Origin: Galaxea fascicularis
Taxonomy: Eukaryota; Cnidaria; Anthozoa; Scleractinia; Euphylliidae
Reading direction: 5' to 3'
Assembly (NCBI GenBank): GCA_948470475.1
Contig: OX419337.1
Location: 27,948,872-28,012,871, forward strand
DNA: 64,000 nucleotides
The notes under the pieces were generated by a model. It did not search any database, was not told the DNA's origin, and saw nothing but the letters and a program-made list of their open reading frames with translations. Shown piece by piece: positions 33,380 to 43,736 of this stretch. Each line of letters opens with the position of its first letter. The stretch's first letter is position 1. The position numbers were made by a program, and so were the translations under genes.

Positions 33380-35938
33380 ATGGCGCAGTATATCGCAGCT
33401 TTGTTCGTTCTCTGTTTACCAGTGGCTTCAATGAGAACCACCAACCAACCTCAACAACAGAAAACCGCAACTTTCGAAGACTTATGCGAGGTAACTACAA
33501 ACTCAACATCTTGAAACGAGTACGAGTGAAGGAGAAGGGCGGAAAACCTCGGACCTATGTCTGAGAATATAGCTTAGATCAAGGGAATCGGTAAACTGAG
33601 ATATTTAAGAAAACTGGATCGAAATTGCCACAACATTTCGCAGGGGAAGGAAAGTAAGCATCGCAAAAGGCCTTTGCCATATGCTTTAAAGTTGAGATTC
33701 ACAATTTCAAATTGGTGAATTTTGAATGCGGAAACGTGTCCACAAACTGCAGAGAGTGATCCAGATTTAATGGGCTAACACTGTTTCTGCACCAGCCAAT
33801 TCCAAAAGCGGAATTTTGGCGTCATTTTGAATGCAGCCGAGACCTTATCTTTCTATAAAATTAACCAGCTGTTCGGTGGTCTTCGGTTGCTAAAATTTTG
33901 TCAGGCGCGCGCAAAAAAAGAGCTCACCCAGTCGAGAAATATTTGTATTACTCGCTACTTCTAGGACTTACTAAATAAGTTTTGAGATACGCAGAACTGC
34001 ATTCTTTCCAACATATTTCAAATGTTTACACCAATTTGATGACTGTGAGTTATCTTCACTGATGAAGCGATCTTCTGACGACACACCAGTGCTTTTGAGA
34101 CATTTCACGAGTGTACTTAAGGGTCTGTCAAGCACACAAGAAGAGCTTTGAGAACCGACCTGTGACCGTTTTGAGATGACCGTTTGATTTTTTTTAAGTT
34201 ATTGCTTGCTAACTTTTGTGGGGCTGCCACAAATTTTCAGAGCGCTCATCCTAAGATGACTTTTGTGAAAGAGAGTAAGTTAAGCCCACCCAGTCGCTAC
34301 TCAGTTCTAGAACTCACTGACAGATCTGTCCTTTAAACAATGAAATGACCCCCAATCTAGCTGACAATAGATCAGTACTTTTTAGGTATTTCAATGCGGG
34401 TTATTTTAGGCTATTTAAGCCTACCAAGTCGAGGAAATACTTCAAATACTTGTGTCATTCACTACTTCTAGAACTTGCTTATAATTTTTGGTAGATACGC
34501 GGACTGTCTTCTTTATGACAACGAGCAACTTCCTCTTCCAACCCAACCGACCCCTTAAAGTTGTTACCTCTCTTTGAGATGCGGATACCCACACGCACCA
34601 CGGCAAATTGTTTGGTTTGGTTTGATTACTTTGCCAAACCTTGGGATGACATATTCACACTTATTGTATCCCCGCAACAATCTTTATCTTCTTCCCAGCC
34701 TAGCAATAAGGTCGCCTTGGATTTTCTGTAAAAAAAATTCTGTCTTTCCTTTCTAGAAATCTATGATTGGTCATGGCTTTCCTGGTATCCCAGGATCAAA
34801 TGGTATGCCGGGAATGCCTGGCATCCCAGGGCCGCAAGGCCCTGCAGGAAGAGAAGGACCATAAGGACAGACTGGTGGCAAGGGGGCTCAAGGAATGATG
34901 GGTCAAAAAGGGGAGCGAGGTCCTGAAGGGCTTCCTGGGAAAAGTGGGCCACCAGGACTGATAGGAAGGAAAGGAGAGATGGGAACTCTGGGAGCTGGAG
35001 GATCGAAAGGGAACAAGGGAGAGAAAGGAGAAAGCGGTGCAGTGCCACAAACCAACTGGAAACAGTGTGTGTGGAAAAAAGCCGACGATACTGATAACGG
35101 AAAGATTAAGGTAACAGAAAAATGCTGTATGATTGATAAGAATCTTCACCACATAGACGGATACTACTTGTAGTTTGTGTTTAAACATGTACGTTTGCTA
35201 AATTTGTCATGTATTTACTGGTTGTGAGACACGCTACACGAAACCTTTTTACCATCCGATTTCTCAACCACGTGAGCCACAGTCAAGTGAGAGCGAATAA
35301 ATCGAAAAACCTAAGGCAAACATCGATACTCGTCACACTTTTCTGGTTAGGAACCTCATTCACTCTAATGACGATAACCCAGCCTTGTGGTAAACCTTAC
35401 TCAACTTTTACAGCGTCTTAGTTGCGTTATTTAAACAATTTTTTAAACAATAATCTTTAACAACCGCCTTTAACAACGACAAACGTTAGGTCAACCTCAT
35501 TTAAGTGTTTTGCTCAGCAAATCTTTCTCAATCTTTTACAATTCACAAAGAGCCGCTTAACTGGTTCGTTTGATTGTATTCCAGGACTGCTCGTTCAACA
35601 AGCTGCGGTCTAATACAGCACTCAAAGTTTCATTTCAAGGAAATACGAGAGTCCAGGGCTCTGGATCTCAGTGCAACCGCTGGTATTTCAAGTTTAATGG
35701 TAATGAATGCAGCGGACCAATGACGATCGAGGCTGTTGTCTACAACAGATGGCCATCTGGGAGTCCCAATCTGCTTCACCACCGATCATTTGACGGCTAC
35801 TGTGAAAACATTCCTCGAGGCGCAGTTACAGTGGAATTATGGGTAATACCATGCAGTGGCTATTCAGGCAACGCTTTGACAGGATGGAATTCAGTGTCCC
35901 GGATCGTTGTCGAAGAAGTTTCTAGGTCCCAGTCTTAA
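33380..35938 (+). pseudogene. CTHRC1-like: CTHRC1-like secreted collagen-domain protein with in-frame stop
   Basis: Three exons (33380-33490, 34757-35110, 35585-35938) join in phase 0 to 271 residues plus stop. Exon 1 encodes a signal peptide (MAQYIAALFVLCLPVAS). Exon 2 encodes about 30 Gly-X-Y triplets (GFPGIPGSNGMPGMP onward), then the linker TNWKQCVWKKADDTDNGKIK. Exon 3 encodes the globular C-terminal domain: DCSFNKLRSNTALKVSF, CNRWYFKFNGNECSGPM, TGWNSVSRIVVEE. Order and wording match CTHRC1, an extracellular matrix protein linked to Wnt/PCP and collagen regulation in vertebrates (243 aa in human). The 73rd codon, 34862-34864, is TAA in a Y position (GP-stop-GQT); one change from CAA (Gln) would explain it. 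Either the gene is decaying, the allele is null, or the base is an assembly error. Everything else, splice sites included, is intact. An ATG at 33311 is also in frame, but 33380 gives the better signal peptide. Confidence 0.8.
34862..34864 (+). other. in-frame TAA inside the Gly-X-Y repeat
   Basis: A TAA replaces the Y residue of the tenth triplet of the collagen exon (GRE GP* GQT). The triplet register is preserved on both sides, so this is a point change, not a frameshift. Confidence 0.85.
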
Positions 35939-36049
35939 AACGGTTCTTCGGGTTCTTCTTTCTTTCTAAGTTTCAAACACAACTGGTGTCAAAACAAAAT
36001 AATGTTCCTGTGTTACAACAGTGTCTCTCTGTTCAACTGAGTAGCATGT

Positions 36050-36055
36050 AATAAA
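36050..36055 (+). terminator. poly(A) signal of the CTHRC1-like gene
   Basis: AATAAA about 112 bp after the stop codon at 35936-35938. Confidence 0.6.
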
Positions 36056-36690
36056 AGAAGGATCGATAAGGTTTGCCACTGCATGGAAGTTGCTATACAA
36101 TAACACAAATCTTGAATGCATTTGGACGATTGTTTGTCACAAACTCGGCTGAGGACGTTGCCTAGTTGCGTCAACTTAGTGTAGAAGTACATATTTCCCA
36201 CTAAGAAGTTAAGTTTTTTATTGCTCTCTGTGTTCTTTTATAACAACGTCTAATTTTGCCGTGGAGGCTGACCTTGTTTTTTGTTTTGTGTTTTGAGCCT
36301 GAAACATCTTAAGTATATTCATATGTTGTTGCTCTTCCCGGGCAATCGAGAATGACAAGAAGATATAATAGTGTGACCTCTATAAGTCACAAGATACACA
36401 CGTGTATGCCAGTCTGCAGAGTATGGCAGAACTCGACGAGATCTCGCGCTTGCAGAGCCATGTTTTGCTGCGTGCACCGCGCGCAATACCACCAGAAGTC
36501 CGGAACTCGTGCGTACATTGTTGATGGTATATGCCTCTTAGCCTCACAGCTACCGCGTGCAATGCTACGATTCTGGCGTGGACAGTGAGCGTTTAGAAAA
36601 AAACTCGTGCGTGCAATTGTCAGATTGGCGTGTATGTATCCACTATATTACCACATTTTACCTCGAGATATAGCGGCCGATCTAAAGCGC
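36056..36690. other. intergenic between the two collagen exons
   Basis: No gene recognised. Opposing frames at 36352-36588 show no family features. Confidence 0.4.
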
Positions 36691-36693
36691 GAT

Positions 36694-36885
36694 CAAGGAC
36701 CCAAGGGGCCTCGTGGGCCAAAAGGGATGATGGGAACAAAAGGGGAGGATTGAATCATGGGAACTCCAGGATGAAAAAAAGAAAAGAGAAAGCGGTGAAG
36801 TCACTACAGTACCACAAACCAACTGAAATAATGTGTGTTACGAAAAGAGTAGGAAATGACAACAGTAAAGATCGAGGTTAGGTAA
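36694..36885 (+). pseudogene. decayed second CTHRC1-like collagen exon
   Basis: One frame reads GPKGPRGPKGMMGTKGED, then a stop, IMGTPG, another stop, KKEKRESGE and PQTN followed by a stop. This matches the end of the collagen exon at 34757-35110 (GMMGQKGERG...GEKGESGAVPQTN) at lower identity. The splice region after it (GTTAGGTAAAA) is still visible. It lies about 0.75 kb past the functional-looking third exon, so it derives from a tandem duplication now broken by stops and deletions. Confidence 0.65.
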
Positions 36886-36924
36886 AAAAAATGCATAATA
36901 TAGTAAAGGAGACACGAACGAGGG

Positions 36925-37090
36925 TCTCCTATACTTTTTTCGTGAAACGTGATTGGCGCTATTTTTTTCTAGGTGAAACGTGATTGAGGTTTATTTATTT
37001 ATTCGTGATTCGTGATTGCCCATCAGATATTTGATTTTTGCGTGAACGTGAACGAATTTTGGGAATTATCCGTGACGCGTGAACAGCAGT
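36925..37090. repeat. degenerate CGTGATT/CGTGAAC-word repeat block
   Basis: The words CGTGAAACGTGATT, CGTGATTCGTGATTG, CGTGAACGTGAAC and CGTGACGCGTGAAC recur irregularly over about 160 bp, interrupted by T-rich spacers. Confidence 0.55.
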
Positions 37091-37657
37091 GTCAATACAG
37101 CGGATTTGCTCCGGCTCGCACAAAAAAGGATGTACACATATCTAAAACCTTTGAGTCTTAGGACAGTTCAATTAAACGTCAGGTTTAACATTAATTAATT
37201 GTACCACTTATTATTTATTTTGCAACCGTGAAATGTTTTTTAATTTCTAAATGACATTGCGATTTGTTATGTATTTAATTTAAATACTTACGGACAAACA
37301 AATTAAATCCTAAATCGAAAGGAAAATACATAAAAGCTTCACTTACCGACTGTCTCGATCCAATTCTACATCTATTCCCGAAAAATATTCATCGAAATTT
37401 CACAAACTGCCTGAAAATATTGACAACGCTCCCAGATGGCGTTTCTTTTTCTGGAAGAAATTGCCTCGAGATCATGCAACACGGCAATGAGGTAACGTAG
37501 GTAACATGCGTAAGTCCGTTTATCTACATATCTAAATGTCACTTTAACACCCAGAGAACTCAACGTTTCTAGTTGTGCATCGTTTATAACTTACGCTTTT
37601 CATTTCTCAACCAAGTGTTTTACATAAAGAGCTTCTTCCGCTTATTTTCTCTCTTCT
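37091..37657. other. 3' flank of GPCR 2
   Basis: AT-rich sequence; presumably the GPCR 2 3' UTR on the minus strand. Nothing else recognised. Confidence 0.35.
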
Positions 37658-38626
37658 TCATGTCACCTTAATTTTGCGAAGGATCTTCGCCACCAACAAT
37701 TTGACTCCATATCGAATTTCTTTCATTCTGTAGCAGTAAAGAAGAGGATTTATCGATGATGACAAATAAAAGAGCGTGAAAGAGGCGTGGTTTATTATAG
37801 AAAAAACTTGATTGACCTCGTGGAAGAAAACCGTAATGGACAAAAAAATGATACTTGGTAAATAGCTGAGCAGGAACACGAGCAAAATCAGTAGAATAGT
37901 ATACACTGATTTCTTGTACTTTTTTAAGTTGATAGACGAATGAGCGGTTGTACGTTCAATTGATTGACCTTGATGAATTTTCATTTGAAGATGACGAATC
38001 GCTTTGAAAACTTTTAAGTAAAAACAAGTCAGTATGAGTAAGCACAGTCCCGCTAAAATCCCCCGAAAAATAGGCTCCAAGACTTTTCGGAAAATCTTTA
38101 CAGATATGAGCCAGATACGTGCACCTGTAAATAAAGCTGGCACCAAAAGAAGCCCTGCGTAAATAAAATATGCACGTCTCACAGTGATCAAGGAGCGATA
38201 CCCAATGTGAAGCCATTTTTCTATTGCCATGAATGTGATTGTTTCCATTGTCAGTGCGGACAAATAGCGATCCAGGGTATGGTATACTGTGAGAGCACTA
38301 CACGGGAACACATTTGGGTTAAATTTTACCATAATGTATGCTGCATACATTGGTTGCGTGATTAAACCTGTGCCAAGATCCGTAGCCACCAATCCAGCCA
38401 GGAAAACGTAGGAAGGTGATCTTAGCGAGGAGTTTCTCTTAATGGCTGCCAAAATTAGAACGTTTCCAATCACAGCTGTGAGCGAGAAAAGAGCGTTGAT
38501 TACACCTATCAAGTATGCAGGGACACCACTAACCAGGGTTTTTGAGTCTTGGACTTGAAGATAAAAGCAGTAATTAAAGTGAAGACTGCGGCTGTTTGAC
38601 GTTGTAGAGGAAGAATTATTCCACAT
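37658..38626 (-). CDS. class A GPCR, melanocortin/adenosine-like cnidarian type, intronless
   Basis: A 322-residue seven-helix receptor in one exon. TM1 carries AVIGNVLILAAIKR (conserved Asn). TM2 carries FLAGLVATDLGTGL (LAxxD). TM7 ends SSSINPLLYCYRMKEIR (NPxxY as NPLLY). The TM3 end is MAIEKWLHIGY, so the Asp-Arg-Tyr triad is replaced by Glu-Lys-Trp. TM6 reads FLLSYLPSIIF, without CWxP. There is one clear N-terminal sequon (NNSS). The short extracellular loops and lack of a large N-terminus fit the expanded MECA-like (melanocortin/adenosine) group of receptors in corals; the ligand is unknown. It shows no close similarity to the GPCR at 28796-29860, so the pair is not a recent tandem duplication. 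Confidence 0.85.
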   Translation of the reverse strand: MWNNSSSTTSNSRSLHFNYCFYLQVQDSKTLVSGVPAYLIGVINALFSLTAVIGNVLILAAIKRNSSLRSPSYVFLAGLVATDLGTGLITQPMYAAYIMVKFNPNVFPCSALTVYHTLDRYLSALTMETITFMAIEKWLHIGYRSLITVRRAYFIYAGLLLVPALFTGARIWLISVKIFRKVLEPIFRGILAGLCLLILTCFYLKVFKAIRHLQMKIHQGQSIERTTAHSSINLKKYKKSVYTILLILLVFLLSYLPSIIFLSITVFFHEVNQVFSIINHASFTLFYLSSSINPLLYCYRMKEIRYGVKLLVAKILRKIKVT

Positions 38627-41600
38627 GGTTCGCTCACTGTCAGACTGGAATCTGCCGAATGCTCTTTAACTTACAGAACGAAATTCTGATCTTGAGGAGA
38701 GAAGTCGATTGTGAAAGCATCCTGATATTGACGGCAAGAAGTGGGCTGAATGTTTTTACATGGATTTGTTATGCATGGTATGTTTCTAAAGCGGTCAAAC
38801 TGACAAGGGAGTTTGTTTCAATGAGTGAATACACTTTAAGTATTGGTCGATTAATTATGGTGATATGCATCAGTTGAAAGCATCTAGTTTTCAGCAAAGA
38901 AAGGTTTAATTCATTTACTAAAGAAATTAGGCTGAAAATGACAGGGGCATTAAAAGTGTTCTGAGTCATTTCACAAAGGAATGTAATGAAAAGTAATTTA
39001 GAATACTTTTCTTTTTCCCAGATCAGCATGACATCTAGCTTTTAACAAGCACATTATTTTTTCTAGTTCAATTACCATTTTGGATATATGTTAATTTTCA
39101 TCTGTCAGCTTCAATTCAGTCACAACTGCAAGTATCACTTGAGATCTTTGTACAAAACTTCAGTAATGGCGTCAAATTAAAAACTGTTCGCATTTTCTGG
39201 AAACAGATGGAATGGTAGTGACCACTGATTACAAGAAGAAATTAGAATTTCCACCCGACGTTTCCACTTCACTGAGCTTTTATTCGTGACATTTTCTGTG
39301 TTCTAGCGGGTTCCACAACGAAAAAGAAAAACTTTCTTTCAATTTTAGTTACTGTGTTGACAAAGTGGCTTCTGTGATAGACAGATTTCATTCTTTTTTC
39401 ACTGTTTGGCGAGATTCTGCAAGCAATACTGCCAGTTCTCATAGTTATTTGCAATACTATCTCCGGTACAACCTTTGGTATTGGCAATCGGAAATGAATT
39501 TAAAAACATCACGAAACCGATGCTTGTCTTGCCATAGAATTCAGATGAAACCTCTGTTACGACAAATGTTTTTCCCCTTGGCTCCTTTAATCACACATTT
39601 TATCAATCCTAGCCGTATACAGTCATATACCTTCAACAGGCTTGAACGGCTACGAATTACAAAAATTAGTAAAAAGGTGCCTCCTAAGTTTAGAAGTCCT
39701 CAACCATCCTTTTTATTTTTTACGAAGGCAGAATATAATGGCCTCCTTTGTACTCAATCAATACCTGTTGTTGTTATGACGTCATTTCTACTCATAACGA
39801 GGAATGACTTATGTTTTTCATCGCACCTGCGAACCAATTCAGTGGCTTCATGGTAGTACAGATCTGCATAGTTACGACAGTTCATTTATCCACATGCTCG
39901 TATCTTTTTTGCTGGGGATCCATTGGAGAACGTCCACTTGCAATCATGCACGGAGAAGTTGTTTTTCTTGGTTATTTGGTATGCCGGCAATAGCTCTTTG
40001 CGTTTAATTATGCCCACACACCTGATCCACTTGTGTAACTAAAGAAACTATATTGAATTTGTTTACTAAACAACTAACATTTGCTAGGAAACCAACAGCT
40101 TCGGCAACTTCAAATGTACTTTATTACTCTAAAATTAAAAAGGTGTTCGAAGAACCGGCACTTTCAGAGCGGTCCAATTTCTTTGGAGTATCAAATATTG
40201 CTTCAAGTTGTTAAGGTAATGGAAAGAATACATTCCATTAGAATAAACATTCCCTGCCTTTATCCTTCTTTAATCTTTCCATTTGTTTTCAGTAAGGTTG
40301 TAACTAAAAAGTAACATATTGCAATTTCTCAACAAAAAAACCTTTGCTATCGGATTTTTGTTGTAATGTAAACACCTACCTCAACCAACCCTGACCTTAC
40401 CACAAATTGCCTCTCGATAAACATTTTAAAAAGTCGCAAAGTGTCATGACGTCTGCATATTTCGAAAAGCATAAAGCTTCTAATCATAAAGTGAGTCACT
40501 TGGGTGTTTTAGACTGTGAAACGAGCATAAGTTGTAAAGCTGCGAAAAGTGTGAATTTCTCCCATTTGCTAAGCTTACGTAAGTGAATGAGTTGTCCAAA
40601 TATTTTTGTTTGAAACTCGTATTTGACAATAATCTTGGAGACATGCTTGTAATGAAATAAGTCCGCAGGGACGAAATCGCTGCCGTTGGCTACCTCACTC
40701 GCCTCCACTGAGTACCTCCCTTAAGGGAAAAACCAATAGGATATGACGGAGGGCGTGGGGAATTTTCAGCTTGCATTATTTGCTTTCGCCCATTCCTTGC
40801 GCAGCACGTTTTTCTGCAAGTGCATAAATGTTTTTCTTTGCCTCCCTATTTCCACGAATTGGTTTCTCGTGCTTTTTCCTAGTCTGATCCTTATTCATTT
40901 TCTTCCCAACCCCCCGCATACTTTTCTAATGGCCCTCTCAACAACCCTTGCTCCCCTAAAATCAACACCAACTTCTCCATAGTCAAATTATACCTCAAGG
41001 TATCAAATCAGTTCCCAAAATAGACATGAACATACCAAGTTAACACAGCAGTTTATTCAGAAATAAACCTCTCGTTCCACGTGTCAAAATAACTTAAAAG
41101 TTTTTAAACATTAAAATAATCCCACGTTCCGTAATATTAGGCAACCTTAATTTTACACTGACAATAACCCGAGTTTCAGCCCATACTGAAGAGGAGGGGG
41201 TAGGGGAGAGGAGGGAGAGGACGCCTTCCCCCCCTTCCCGCACCCGTCTTCCCCCATCAAAAAAAAGCCAGATAATCAGGCTACTTTGACAATCGAAACA
41301 TGAGTACATCATGGGGTACATCACAGGTTTTTAATGTTACCTTGAAAAGCTGAGATATTGGAAGCGAAGACACCCAAACTATTGTCTTGTTTGAAATAAC
41401 TTTGTCAGTTTTTCAACAGCATGGATTGAAACTTGAGAAAACTGCGCCAACATTTTTTAGTTCGTCTCTTGTGTTGTGGAAAAATAGACAAACACATTGT
41501 GGTTTGCTTCCCCTAGAATAGCTTGATATCCTTCTTTTGAGTGACTTGGCTCCAGAAACACGAAATTGACATAACCAGGCCTCTTAAAAGAACTAAAAAT

Positions 41601-41650
41601 TGACACATAGTAGAATTATTAATTCATTTCCAATTATTCAGACACCTGAT
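38627..41650. other. 3-kb intergenic stretch, no confident gene
   Basis: A 163-codon frame at 39365-39856 (+) is the longest here, but it has no recognised domain, shows low-complexity AT-driven composition and lacks a plausible splice or poly(A) context. A GA/CT-rich patch lies near 41185-41265. I see no RNA gene. Confidence 0.4.
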
Positions 41651-42373
41651 AAAAATTTGGTTTTATCAACAGAGTTGACAGTGTAAATTGACCACCGTAC
41701 AGGGATTCTAAAAGCTGACGTTTCGAGCTTTAGCCCTTCGTCAGAGCGAATCGAGGAATTATGGATTGTGTGTAGCTTTTGGGTGTTCGCGATGTTGAGA
41801 AGAATGGGGGCATGTAGCAGCTCTCGTTAGGTCTCACGAGATTGCCTTGCAACCCTTCAGGTGAACAAAAGAACAAACAACACAAACAATGGACCCTATC
41901 CCTAAAACAATAGAGGTGCTAAACTATGCCTGCCTATGAAATTTAGAGCTTACGAGAGCTGCTACAGTACCAGAAGAATGACGAGGATGCATCTAAGCCA
42001 GTCGCTCGTCATTTTAATCTCCCTAACCACTCCAAACAACACATGGCTATTTTCGGCCTTTCCCTACATCAAAATACGACGGAAAGCCGCAAGAATCTGG
42101 AACAAAAATACATCTTCCAAATCGGCACCCTTAATCCCCACGGTATTAACGAACGCTTTTCATTTAACTAATGTATTCCTATTTCTCACGTTGCCATGTT
42201 ACCACCAATAGCGTAGCTCCTACTCCACTTTAAAAACTACACACAACCCAGAATTCCTTGATTCGCTCTGACAAAAGGCTAACGCTCGAAACGTCAGCTT
42301 TTAGAATCCCTGTATGGTGGTCAATTTACACTATCAACTCTGTTGATAATACCAAATTTTTGTGTACTACTTC

Positions 42374-42375
<2 letters not shown>
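41651..42375 (+). mobile_element. Penelope-like element 3' piece with GIY-YIG end, flanked by inverted tails
   Basis: A continuous frame at 41977-42171 reads NDEDASKPVARHFNLPNHSK, then GLSLHQNTTESRKNLEQKY and GTLNPHGINERFSFN before a stop. This is the C-terminal part of the endonuclease region of cnidarian Penelope-like retroelements. The sequence after it (42230-42375, GACAAAAGGCTAACGCTCG through TATCAACTCTGTTGATAAT) recurs inverted at 41651-41790. The coding piece is thus flanked by two oppositely oriented copies of the element tail, an arrangement typical of Penelope-like insertions. Reverse transcriptase is absent, so it is 5'-truncated and inactive. Confidence 0.7.
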
Positions 42376-42409
<34 letters not shown>

Positions 42410-43250
42410 CCCCCTTTATTCACCTGATAGTCAAGAAATAGATATATTACATTTGATTTTAACTACGATGTTATTTGAGTATGACTTTTTGACTCTAAGT
42501 TCATTCTTTTCTTCTTCTGGAGTTTGGGAGTTCGTACAGCTATGGCCAATGAAAAATTCATTGACTTTTCATATTTTCTTTCTAGTGTAATTGGAACATT
42601 TTACATCCATGTCCCTTAAAAAAATTGTAAGTGTTCAAGGAAAAATAAAACTCGTGAGTACCAAACGCAGGGGCACTGTAAACGTACTAAGCTTAACCGA
42701 CTGTTGACACAACGTGATTGGAACTACAGTTTTCAGATGGAAGTGTATACTTTTATGGAGAACTATGTGGAGAATCAAAAACTCAACATATTAAAACTAA
42801 ACACTTTTGTACGATATCGAGTAAAAACAGTTTGGGAGCAGAACATCCAATGAGATCTGGTCTCACAAGGAATTGAAGAGGGCCTTGATGTTCAAAAGAA
42901 AGTTGGCACAAAAATAACAAAGCATGCACATGCAGAGAAAGTATTGGAAGAATAAGTAAGAAAATAAGAAAATGTGTCTTTAAATTATTGAGAAGGAAAG
43001 ACATTATAGAACTTTTTTTTTTCGCGCCATAAAAAATTATATAAATACTCGGTGGTTATAAGGTTGCATGTAAATCAAATTTGAAACGTTACGACAAATA
43101 GTTAAACTCTTCCTCAACTTGATTCATAAGTACTTTAAAATAATCTTTGACCACCCAACATAATCTGTTCTTTAAATTCGTTACGTAAAAACAAGGTAAA
43201 AAGGTATGATTTGTGAATGATGTATATGATATAAATCATATAAGAACTGC
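42376..43250. other. intergenic 3' of the transporter gene
   Basis: No gene recognised; short AT-rich frames only. Confidence 0.35.
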
Positions 43251-43253
43251 GGA

Positions 43254-43473
43254 CATGAAATCAAACGAAGACTGATCCTCGCAGTTGTGAACGTAATTTT
43301 ATGAAATTGCGTAAAGAAGCCTGAAAAAAAAAAATTCAGGACTACAACGGGGTTGAACCTTTGAACCCCATTGAAGTTCTGAATTTTTTTCAGGCTTCTT
43401 TATGCAATTGCATATAACTGCATTCACAACTGCGAGGATCATTCTTCATTTGATTTGAAGGTATGATTTCATA
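43254..43473. mobile_element. hairpin MITE just 3' of the transporter stop codon
   Basis: Inverted arms: GATCCTCGCAGTTGTGAA at about 43275-43292 mirrors TTCACAACTGCGAGGATC at about 43423-43440. The outer part ATGAAATCAAACGAAGA mirrors TCTTCATTTGATTT, the inner GAAGCCTGAAAAAAA mirrors TTTTTTTCAGGCTTC, and the loop has a further GGGGTTGAACC/TTGAACCCC pair. It starts about 265 bp past the transporter stop codon at 43737, so it could lie in the 3' UTR and fold as a long hairpin. Confidence 0.7.
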
Positions 43474-43736
43474 CGCTTCATTAATTTTTGGCCACCGACG
43501 GAAAAGGAAAAATAGGAAGGAATCACTAAGACAATTCTCTACTACATAAGAAATCAAGAACAAAAAATTGGAAAGTGTTGAGATAATATTAACAATAGCT
43601 GAGCCAGCAAACAATAACATTCCAGCGGACATGAGTACGGATACGCCAGTGGTACGCTGACCGATTTGCCTCGTTTCCACGTCGTATTGTCAATGCAGGC
43701 TCAACTATTGAAGCAGCTACCGGAAGTATTAAGTCG

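Noticed and set aside
39365..39856. 163-codon plus-strand frame
   Set aside because: Longest frame in the 38.6-41.6 kb gap, but it has no domain, signal peptide, splice or poly(A) support, and its composition looks random.
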